From assembly GCA_021827545.1 (NCBI GenBank), contig JAKAVH010000080.1:1-5542 (forward strand): 5,542 nt of DNA, written 5' to 3'. Below, one piece after another: positions 1 to 5,344 of the stretch. The DNA comes from Thermoplasmata archaeon. GTDB taxonomy: Archaea; Thermoplasmatota; Thermoplasmata; UBA184. A program made the position numbers and the translations under genes. The notes beneath the pieces were generated by a model, which was given only the letters and a program-made list of their open reading frames with translations, ran no database searches and had not been told where the DNA came from. Position 1 is the stretch's first letter, and the number at the start of each line of letters is the position of its first letter.

Positions 1-894
1 GAGCATCCCCCCCGTCGTCACGATCACCTCGGCCTCCCGCAGCGCCTTCCTGCGGTCGCCGGGGTGCTCGACCACGTGCACTCCTTCCATCGCCCGGCGG
101 AACCGACGGGCATCGGCGAGATACTCCGGTGCCGCCTCGTAGATCTCGTTGACCTGGCGGGCCATCCCGTCGAGGTAGGTTTCGAAGCCGGACGACGCGA
201 GCGACATCAGGACCTCCTGCGCGCGCCCCACGGCGAACGCGGGGACGATCGCCTTCCCTCCCCGGGCGACCGTCTCCTGCACCTTGTCCCGGAAGCGCCG
301 CTCGGTCTCCTTCCGGTCGGGATGCTCGCGACCGGCGTACGTCGATTCCATCACCAAGACGTCGCACTCCACCGGCTCCGCTCCACCGACCAGGTGGGTC
401 GGCAGCGTCTGGAGGTCGCCCGTGAACAGTACGTCCTTGTCACCCTTATAGAGGATCATGGACGCGCCGGGGATGTGGCCGGCCGGAGTGAATTCGACCT
501 CGATCCCGTGGTGGCGGAAGGTCCCGTGTCGGTCGACGGCGGTGAACCGGGCGTGCAGCGCGTGAATGTCGTTCGGGGTGTACGGGGCGAGGTAGCCTTC
601 CAGCCGAGCGACCTTGAGCGCGTCCTTCGTGAGCAGGTCGGCGACCGCGATCGTGACGGGCGTTGCGATCAGCCGGGCCTTCGGGAGCCGGCTCAGCAGC
701 GGCGTCATCCCCGAGTGGTCGAGATGCGCATGGGAAAGGAAGGCGAGATCGACGTTGGTCGGCGCGGGCCGGGGATACGCCGGGGGATCCGACGGCGTGA
801 TCCCGTAGTCGAAGAGGAGCGTCCGGCCCTGGTCGCGCACGACCAGGCCGAGGGAGCCGACCTCGTTGGCTCCTCCGAGGAACTGGAGATCCAT
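1..894 (-). CDS. beta-CASP metallo-beta-lactamase nuclease, aCPSF2-like (partial, C-terminus outside window)
   Basis: Predicted zinc-dependent ribonuclease of the beta-CASP group, which in archaea processes or degrades RNA in the cytoplasm. The 298 residues seen start MDLQFLGGANEVGS, a typical opening for the family. Metal-site motifs are intact: Asp29 in LLFDYG (motif 1), H55-A-H-L-D59-H60 (motif 2, the HxHxDH signature), His140 in GHIPGA (motif 3) and Asp160 in FTGD (motif 4). The beta-CASP domain begins with motif A, Glu183 in MESTYAGREH; the visible part ends in TTGGML, a stretch that precedes motifs B and C, which lie off the window. There are no KH domains before the catalytic domain, which argues against aCPSF1 and for the shorter aCPSF2/COG1236 type; aRNase J is the other possibility. 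The ATG at 894 is chosen because a TATA-like box lies 25 bases upstream (leaderless mRNA) and the ATG at 920 is out of frame. It is divergent from the phosphatase operon. Family is sure, subgroup moderately sure. Confidence 0.93.
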   Translation of the reverse strand, partial: MDLQFLGGANEVGSLGLVVRDQGRTLLFDYGITPSDPPAYPRPAPTNVDLAFLSHAHLDHSGMTPLLSRLPKARLIATPVTIAVADLLTKDALKVARLEGYLAPYTPNDIHALHARFTAVDRHGTFRHHGIEVEFTPAGHIPGASMILYKGDKDVLFTGDLQTLPTHLVGGAEPVECDVLVMESTYAGREHPDRKETERRFRDKVQETVARGGKAIVPAFAVGRAQEVLMSLASSGFETYLDGMARQVNEIYEAAPEYLADARRFRRAMEGVHVVEHPGDRRKALREAEVIVTTGGML

Positions 895-910
895 CGACGG
901 CCCGAGCGGT

Positions 911-930
911 CGGCCCACATAACCTCTCGC
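911..930 (-). promoter_or_regulatory. TATA-like promoter of the beta-CASP nuclease gene
   Basis: Read on the minus strand this stretch gives GAGAGGTTATGTGG. The TTATGT element (922-917) is centred 25 bases before the ATG at 894, and the purine-rich GAGAGG just upstream could serve as a BRE. The distance places the transcription start at or next to the ATG, so the mRNA would be leaderless; no Shine-Dalgarno sequence is visible. Assignment rests on position and on the local AT content in very GC-rich DNA. Confidence 0.5.
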
Positions 931-959
931 CGGGGCGCGGACGGGGCCCGGCGTCGCAG

Positions 960-972
960 GTCTCTATATCCC
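960..972 (+). promoter_or_regulatory. TATA-like promoter of the phosphatase-NAD kinase-JAMM operon
   Basis: CTCTATATC contains TATAT at 965-969, centred 24 bases before the ATG at 991. This is the spacing expected of an archaeal TATA box when transcription starts at the start codon. The following spacer to the ATG is GC-rich and has no Shine-Dalgarno motif, which also fits a leaderless first gene. It shares the 96-base divergent spacer with the promoter of the nuclease gene, the two boxes being about 45 bases apart. Confidence 0.6.
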
Positions 973-990
973 GTCGCCGTTCCCGACGCG

Positions 991-1803
991 ATGAGCCGAC
1001 CGGTCCACCCCGAGCTCGAGGTGCTCTACCGGATCGGTCTCGCGGTCCACCGGGTCGTGCGGGACTGGGCGAGCTCGCCGTTGCGGGCGGACGTCGTCGC
1101 GATGGGGGCCGACGGGTCGCCGACCGAGGAGCTCGACCGGCTCGCCGAGGCGGAGATCCTCCGCGTTCTGGACGCCGAGGGGGTCGACTGGGACCTGTTG
1201 TCGGAGGAGGCGGGCCGAGTAGTGCGCGGCGGGCACCGAACGCTCGTCGTCGACCCGATCGACGGGACCATGAACTCGCTGAGGAACCTCCCGTTCTCCA
1301 CGGTCAGCCTCGCGCTCGGCACGAAGGACCTCGGCGGCATCGAGGTCGGACTCGTGCGCGACCTCTACCGTGGGACGACGTGGGCAGCGGCCCGGGGCGA
1401 GGGCGCTTTCCGCGAGGGTCGTCCGATCCGCACCCGCCCGTGGAACCCCCGTGGAGAGGTATTCTTCGTGAACCTCGGTCAGCGTGCCACGGAGCGCGCG
1501 GCCCGGATCGCCGGCCGGGCGCGCCGGGTCCGGTCCCTCGGCTGCGCGTCGCTCGAGATGCTCATGGTCGCGCAGGGGAGCGCCGACGCCTACCTCTTCG
1601 AGAACGCAGAGCCCGGGCGGAACCTGCGCGCCACGGACATCGCGGCCGCCTATCTCATCGTCCGCGAAGCGGGGGGCGGAGCGACCGACTCGCGCGGAGG
1701 GTCGCTCGAACGCTTTCCGCTCACGGTGGAAGCCCGTTCGAGCGTCCTCGCGTTCGGAGACCCGAACCTCGGGCGCGATCTCGCGGAGGCCGAGGCGGGA
1801 TGA
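991..1803 (+). CDS. inositol monophosphatase-family sugar/nucleotide phosphatase
   Basis: Mg2+-dependent phosphatase of the inositol monophosphatase superfamily, 270 residues, the usual length. Archaeal members hydrolyse inositol 1-phosphate, fructose 1,6-bisphosphate (class IV FBPase) or NADP, and the sequence alone does not decide among these. Visible motifs: substrate-side ADGSPTEELDRLAE (residues 40-53), the metal ligand Glu in LSEEAG (E72/E73), the core signature D88-P-I-D91-G-T-M-N, and the C-terminal metal/substrate Asp216 in NLRATDIAAAYLIVREAGG, here with T-D instead of the common W-D. All expected metal ligands are present. The ATG at 991 is chosen because family homology starts there and a TATA box lies 24 bases upstream; the open frame continues to 64 but that part is antisense to the nuclease gene. 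It overlaps the NAD kinase gene by four bases (ATGA), so the two are translationally coupled. Gene order matches the MJ0917 NADP phosphatase/NAD kinase fusion, making NADP phosphatase an attractive but unproven activity. Confidence 0.93.
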   Translation: MSRPVHPELEVLYRIGLAVHRVVRDWASSPLRADVVAMGADGSPTEELDRLAEAEILRVLDAEGVDWDLLSEEAGRVVRGGHRTLVVDPIDGTMNSLRNLPFSTVSLALGTKDLGGIEVGLVRDLYRGTTWAAARGEGAFREGRPIRTRPWNPRGEVFFVNLGQRATERAARIAGRARRVRSLGCASLEMLMVAQGSADAYLFENAEPGRNLRATDIAAAYLIVREAGGGATDSRGGSLERFPLTVEARSSVLAFGDPNLGRDLAEAEAG

Positions 1804-2678
1804 AGATCGCGATCGCCGCGAACCCGCACAAGCCGGCGGCGCTCGAGCTCGCCCGGCACGCGGTCGCCCAGATCGGCAGCCGGGCGGAGATCGTGCTCAG
1901 CGAGGAGACGCTCAACGTCGCCCCCGAGCTCCCGCACGAGCCGCTCGAGTCGCTCCGGCCGGACGTGGTGATCGCGATCGGAGGCGACGGGACGTTCCTT
2001 CACGCCATCCACCGCTGCGACGCGCCGCTCCTCCCGATCAACGCGGGGACGGTGGGCGTGCTCGCCGAGGTCGAGGCCCAGCGGCCCGCGGAGTTCGTCG
2101 CGGCGCTCGAGCGGCTGCTCGCGGGACGGTACTACCTCGAGGAGCGGATGAAGCTCGGCGCCCAGGTCGGCCCCCGGCCGCTGCCGGACGCGGTCAACGA
2201 GTACGTCCTGCACGCGGCCCACGTCGGGAAGATGGGCCTCTTCGAGCTCGCCTTCGACGATCACGTCGTCGGGCGGGTCCAGGCGGACGGGATCATCATC
2301 GCGAGCCCGACCGGCTCCACCGGCTACTCCCTGAGCTCCCTCGGCCCGATCGTCGATCCGGGGATCGACGCCCTCGTGCTGACGACCATCGCTCCGTTCC
2401 GCGTCGAGGCCCGGGCGCTCGTCGTCGACCCCCTCAGGACCGTCCGCCTCCGGTCCGTGGAGCGCGAGCGCCCCTCGGTGCTGATCTGCGACGGGCAGGA
2501 GGAGGTACCGGTCCCGCCCCCTTCGTACGTCACCGTGTACCGGGCGCCGCGGCGCGCGACGCTCGTCCGCTTCGGTTCCCGGTTCTTCCAGCGGTTGCGC
2601 GGCAAGCGGATCCTTCCCTGGAGCGAAGAGTTCTCCGAAGAGGGGGCGAGAGGTGCCGATCTTCCGCCCGCACCGTAA
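1800..2678 (+). CDS. nadK: NAD kinase (ATP-NAD kinase)
   Basis: Phosphorylates NAD+ at the 2'-hydroxyl of its adenosine ribose to make NADP+, using ATP or polyphosphate; cytosolic and usually the only route to NADP. The 292-residue product has the normal length and all landmark motifs: IAIGGDGTFLHA (GGDGT at 61-65, catalytic Asp63), the conserved N133-E134 in VNEYVL, and the glycine-rich nucleotide-binding segment around A168-SPTGSTGYSLS-179 followed by GPIVDP (182-187). In the last motif the usual Gly-Gly before Pro-Ile-Val is Leu181-Gly182. The N-terminus MKIAIAANP fits the first strand of the fold. The ATG at 1800 overlaps the upstream stop in ATGA, and a GGAGG (1785-1789) lies 10 bases before it, so this internal operon gene has a Shine-Dalgarno sequence whereas the leading gene does not. 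The 3' end is overlapped by the JAMM gene. Alternative function is unlikely. Confidence 0.96.
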   Translation: MKIAIAANPHKPAALELARHAVAQIGSRAEIVLSEETLNVAPELPHEPLESLRPDVVIAIGGDGTFLHAIHRCDAPLLPINAGTVGVLAEVEAQRPAEFVAALERLLAGRYYLEERMKLGAQVGPRPLPDAVNEYVLHAAHVGKMGLFELAFDDHVVGRVQADGIIIASPTGSTGYSLSSLGPIVDPGIDALVLTTIAPFRVEARALVVDPLRTVRLRSVERERPSVLICDGQEEVPVPPPSYVTVYRAPRRATLVRFGSRFFQRLRGKRILPWSEEFSEEGARGADLPPAP

Positions 2679-3180
2679 GCGCCCCGAAGGGGCCCCGGGG
2701 ATCGGCGCGACCCCGCGCGCGATCTCCCGGGACGTTCTCGACCACGCCCTCGCCAGCGCCCGGGCCGCGCTCCCGAACGAGTTCGGGGGGGTCCTGCGCG
2801 CCGACCCGCCGGGGGTGATCGGCGAGCTCCTGCTGGTCCCCGGGGGCACCGCCGGTCGGCGCCACGCGAACTTCCACCTCTACATGCTGCACGCCGACCT
2901 CTCGATCGTTGGGACCGTGCACTCGCACCCGTCGGGGGCGCTCCATCCCTCGGCCGCCGATCTCCGGCTCTTCCGGAACTGGGGGCGGCGCCATCTGATC
3001 CTCGGCGCGCCGTTCGGACCGGGCAACTGGAGAGCCTACGACAGCAACGGGGAGGAGACGACCCTCGAGGTGAGGGAGCGCGGACGGCCCCTTGGCGGGC
3101 CCTTGCCCGTGTATCGACCCCGGGCGGTCCACCGACCGAGCGAGCGGCGCGCCGAAGAGCTCCCGTCCGACGAAGAGTAA
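2653..3180 (+). CDS. JAMM/MPN-domain zinc metalloprotease (Mov34/PAD-1-like, possible desampylase)
   Basis: Predicted zinc isopeptidase of the JAB1/MPN/Mov34 family, 175 residues. Archaeal relatives such as HvJAMM1 remove ubiquitin-like small modifier proteins (SAMPs) from targets or act in sulfur transfer; the substrate here is not known. The JAMM signature is complete: catalytic Glu43 in NEFGG and, spaced exactly as HxHx7Sx2D, His90, His92, Ser100 and Asp103 (HSHPSGALHPSAAD). About 40 residues after the core (residues 135-175) form an Arg/Pro- and then Glu-rich tail with no recognisable domain, and the first 20 are basic (RPHRKR). Start choice: GTG at 2653 with a purine-rich GAGGGGG at 2639-2646. 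The next possible in-frame start, GTG at 2815, would delete Glu43, so translation must begin upstream of it. The gene overlaps NAD kinase by 26 bases and is the last gene of the operon. No modifier or E1-like gene is in the window. Confidence 0.92.
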   Translation: MPIFRPHRKRPEGAPGIGATPRAISRDVLDHALASARAALPNEFGGVLRADPPGVIGELLLVPGGTAGRRHANFHLYMLHADLSIVGTVHSHPSGALHPSAADLRLFRNWGRRHLILGAPFGPGNWRAYDSNGEETTLEVRERGRPLGGPLPVYRPRAVHRPSERRAEELPSDEE

Positions 3181-3220
3181 GGGGCGTCGGCCCGCCCGCG
3201 GGGGGCCCAGGGTCCGCGCC

Positions 3221-4813
3221 CTACTCGCGGACGGGGATCGTCGGCACCGGCAGGCTCTCGGGCGACCGGTTGGGGTCGGCGATCGGCCGGCCCGGGCGCA
3301 CGGAGTCGCTCCAGAGCCCGTGCATCTTCGCGATCATCTCGAGGAAGCCGATGAACCCCCGGAAGACGCCGCGGTAGAGCTCGGTGTGCGCTCCCTCCCA
3401 GTCGAAGAAGTCGCGCAGCATCCGCTTCGACTGTCGGAGCCCGTGCGTGAGCGCCCGCTTCAGGAGCTCCTCCTGCAGGGGGCTCAGGCGATCCCGGCGG
3501 AACCAGTCCCGGCTCTTGAGGTGGCCGAGCGGAACGAAGAACATCGGCACAAGGAGCGCCTTGAAGTCCCATAGGTCGTCAATGAGGTCAATCGTCCGGC
3601 GGACGTCCTCCTCCGTCTCCTGCGGGAGGCCCACGATGAACGTGCACGCCGGATAGACGTGGTTGTCGTTCATCAGCCCCGCGGCCTGCACGACCAGCTC
3701 GGGCCACTGCGAGGCCTTGAACGGCGCGACCTTGCCCGGCATGGCCGCCGTGATCATGCGGGGGGAGCCGGTCTCGACGCCGACCTCGACGCCCCACCAG
3801 CTCTGCTTGTCGTCGATGAGGACCTCGGCGCACTTCGACAGGAGCTTCGGCTTGGTCATGAGGGACGCGACCGCGACGTGGCTCCAGCCGACCTGTTCGT
3901 AGTGGCGCTTCGCGAGTTGGAGGAGCGGGATCAGCTTCTCCTCGTGGGGCATGATGTTCGGGCTGCCGTAGAAGTAGACGTCGTCGGAGTGGAGGATCCC
4001 CTTGCGGATCCCGATCTTCGCGTTGACCTTGAGCTCCTCCTCGATCTTGTCGAGAGGATACCAGCGGGTCGGACGCGTCGTCACCGAGCAGAACGAGCAG
4101 CCGCGGCAGCAGCCGCGGCCGATCTCGACCAGCCCGTTGACGCTCGGATACCGGATCGACGAGATCTGCTCGACCTTCGGCGCCTCCTTCGCGGCGAGCA
4201 CGACGTGGGGAGGCAGGAACTCGTCGTGGAGGGCCTTGCTCACGATCTCCCGGACGAACAGGTCGCTCTCCCCTTCCACGACGGTGTCGATCCCCCCGAT
4301 GGAATCGAGGAACTCCTGGATCCACGGCAGCTTGAGTCGCGTCGCGGGGGAGAGCTGCCAGGCGCAGGGTCCTCCCGCGATGATCTTGAGCCCGCGCTTA
4401 CGGGCTTCCACCACCGCAGGCTGCGACAGCATCCTGCGGAAGTTGACCGAGTTGAGGGTCTCGCGGCGCATCACGCCCCCGAACGTGGAGCTGGGCGGGT
4501 TGAGACCGAAGTAGTCGTGACCCGAAATGAGGAGCAATTTCGCCTCGCCCGGCATGTACCGCTCGAGGAAGCTCGGATGCACGATACGGGCATCGAACCC
4601 GGCGTCGATGAGCGATGCCTCGATCTTTCGCATCCCGTACGGGGCCTGCCGCGGGTAGCCGTGCTCGTCCGTCGGCATCACCGGGTAGAAGAGGCGCCGG
4701 TACACCCCTTCCGGAAACACGTACGCCGGGGTCGTCGTGCCGAAACCCAGGAACTCCTTCCCGTGGTGGTTGCTCATCATCGTCCAGTCGCAGGTGATGA
4801 CAACTTCCGGCAT
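3221..4813 (-). CDS. B12-binding-domain-like radical SAM protein (COG1032 type)
   Basis: Radical SAM enzyme of 530 residues; the reaction is not identifiable from sequence. The [4Fe-4S] cluster motif CxxxCxxC is C235-C-R-G-C239-S-F-C242, with an extra Cys236 inside it. The region before it (about 1-200) resembles the Rossmann-like B12-binding domain of COG1032 proteins: LLISGHDYFGLNPP near 94-107, IIAGGPCAW at 144-152, and VVEGESD at 178-184. The classical DxHxxG cobalamin ligand is not clearly present. After the cluster come elements of the TIM-barrel core, for example HSDDVYFYG, WGVEVGVETGSP and FIVGLPQETEEDV; residues after about 450 form a charged, aromatic-rich C-terminal segment. The ATG at 4813 is chosen because family-like sequence starts there and no closer in-frame start exists; an AGGGGA lies just before it and a TATA box further up. 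It converges on the JAMM gene. Members of this broad archaeal group modify lipids, tRNA, proteins or cofactors. Confidence 0.9.
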   Translation of the reverse strand: MPEVVITCDWTMMSNHHGKEFLGFGTTTPAYVFPEGVYRRLFYPVMPTDEHGYPRQAPYGMRKIEASLIDAGFDARIVHPSFLERYMPGEAKLLLISGHDYFGLNPPSSTFGGVMRRETLNSVNFRRMLSQPAVVEARKRGLKIIAGGPCAWQLSPATRLKLPWIQEFLDSIGGIDTVVEGESDLFVREIVSKALHDEFLPPHVVLAAKEAPKVEQISSIRYPSVNGLVEIGRGCCRGCSFCSVTTRPTRWYPLDKIEEELKVNAKIGIRKGILHSDDVYFYGSPNIMPHEEKLIPLLQLAKRHYEQVGWSHVAVASLMTKPKLLSKCAEVLIDDKQSWWGVEVGVETGSPRMITAAMPGKVAPFKASQWPELVVQAAGLMNDNHVYPACTFIVGLPQETEEDVRRTIDLIDDLWDFKALLVPMFFVPLGHLKSRDWFRRDRLSPLQEELLKRALTHGLRQSKRMLRDFFDWEGAHTELYRGVFRGFIGFLEMIAKMHGLWSDSVRPGRPIADPNRSPESLPVPTIPVRE

Positions 4814-4861
4814 CGATTCCCCTACGGTAGGCCACGTGGGCCCGTCGCTCCACGAAGCAGC

Positions 4862-4880
4862 CCTTTTTATTGGTTGCGAA
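4862..4880 (-). promoter_or_regulatory. TATA-like promoter of the radical SAM gene
   Basis: On the minus strand this reads TTCGCAACCAATAAAAAGGG, the most AT-rich spot in the neighbourhood. AATAAAAA (4871-4864) would place the transcription start near 4842, leaving a leader of roughly 29 bases that ends in AGGGGAATCG before the ATG, a weak Shine-Dalgarno. This suggests that the radical SAM gene has its own promoter and a leadered mRNA, rather than depending on read-through from the zinc-finger gene 131 bases upstream. Confidence 0.55.
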
Positions 4881-4944
4881 GCCGGAGGTGCTACAGACTC
4901 TCCCCCTCGAACGGCGTTGGAGGGCAGCCCGGGGCGCCGGAGGG

Positions 4945-5205
4945 TTAATCGAAGTCCATCTCGTCGTCGTCGCGCGGAAGGACGCCGTCCAGGGCGTCGG
5001 CCGATTCCTCGGGCGTCTCGTCGGCCCCCCCGCCCTCGTGGAAGGCAGGGTCCCGCTGGAGCAGATGGATCCGCACGCAGTCTCGATGCGCCGGGTTCCC
5101 GTTCCAGGAGCTCGTCTCCTCGGGGACGCCGAGCGGCTCCTTGCAGAGCGTGCAGATCTCGGGTGGCGGACTGATCCACGCGATCCGACGCGGGGGCGAC
5201 TCCAT
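4945..5205 (-). CDS. small zinc-finger protein with acidic tail, function unknown
   Basis: I do not recognise this 86-residue protein. It has one clear metal-binding pattern, C18-T-L-C21 followed after 18 residues by H40-R-D-C43, that is CxxC-x18-HxxC, with Trp34 and Gly36 just before the second half (SWNGNPAHRDC). This looks like a treble-clef or half-LIM-type zinc finger. Residues from about 54 to the end are rich in Glu and Asp, finishing DDDEMDFD, and are probably disordered. There is no signal peptide or membrane segment. The ATG at 5205 is chosen because sequence upstream in frame (to an ATG at 5304) runs through the promoter spacer and looks non-coding; GGGGG at 5216-5212 lies six bases before the ATG. 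It is divergent from the XRE regulator gene and 131 bases upstream of the radical SAM gene on the same strand. A role in nucleic-acid or protein binding is a guess from the finger alone. Confidence 0.72.
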   Translation of the reverse strand: MESPPRRIAWISPPPEICTLCKEPLGVPEETSSWNGNPAHRDCVRIHLLQRDPAFHEGGGADETPEESADALDGVLPRDDDEMDFD

Positions 5206-5229
5206 GCCATTCCCCCAACATCGAGGGGG

Positions 5230-5245
5230 TCCATTACCTTTCCCC
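5230..5245 (-). promoter_or_regulatory. possible TATA-like promoter of the zinc-finger gene
   Basis: On the minus strand this reads GGGAAAGGTAATGGAC. GGTAATGG is centred about 30 bases before the ATG at 5205 and is preceded by GGAAAG, which could be a BRE. The match to a TATA box is weak and the spacing slightly long, so this is tentative; it would give a leader of only a few bases. Confidence 0.3.
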
Positions 5246-5310
5246 GGACCGCCGATCCAGCCTCTGGACCGTTTTGCCCGAGAATGCCCGCCGTCCCTGC
5301 GCACGCCCCA

Positions 5311-5322
5311 AGGGAATTAACC
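5311..5322 (+). promoter_or_regulatory. TATA-like promoter of the XRE regulator gene
   Basis: AGGGAATTAACC has its AT core GAATTAA at 5314-5320, centred about 27 bases before the ATG at 5345, in otherwise GC-rich sequence. The distance again points to a leaderless transcript, and the spacer GACCCCCGTGGGCCCGGCCG has no Shine-Dalgarno. Autoregulation is common in this regulator class, but no convincing operator is seen here. Confidence 0.5.
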
Positions 5323-5344
5323 CCGACCCCCGTGGGCCCGGCCG

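Noticed and set aside
64..990. In-frame N-terminal extension of the phosphatase on the plus strand
   Set aside because: It is antisense to the well-supported beta-CASP nuclease, shows no family similarity, and phosphatase homology begins at the ATG at 991 just after a TATA box.
1484..2849. Long open frames in other phases over the phosphatase and NAD kinase genes, on both strands
   Set aside because: Arg/Ala/Pro-rich translations without motifs, fully covered by two genes with intact catalytic signatures.
3189..3207. GC-rich imperfect inverted repeat between the convergent JAMM and radical SAM stops, considered as a bidirectional terminator
   Set aside because: It has one mismatch, a three-base loop and no T-tract on either side; archaeal terminators are T-rich, and such pairing arises easily in this composition.
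4652..4669. DEHGYP in the radical SAM protein (residues 49-54) as a cobalamin-ligating DxHxxG motif
   Set aside because: The spacing to glycine is wrong and the position relative to the predicted fold is early, so it does not support a base-off cobalamin site.
3659..4948. Long plus-strand open frame opposite the radical SAM gene
   Set aside because: An antisense shadow typical of GC-rich coding DNA; low-complexity Arg/Asp/Leu composition and no motif, while the minus strand has complete radical SAM motifs.
4814..5221. N-terminal extension of the radical SAM frame to an ATG at 5221
   Set aside because: It overlaps the zinc-finger gene in another frame and the AT-rich promoter at 4862-4880, and has no recognisable domain; recognisable protein starts at 4813.
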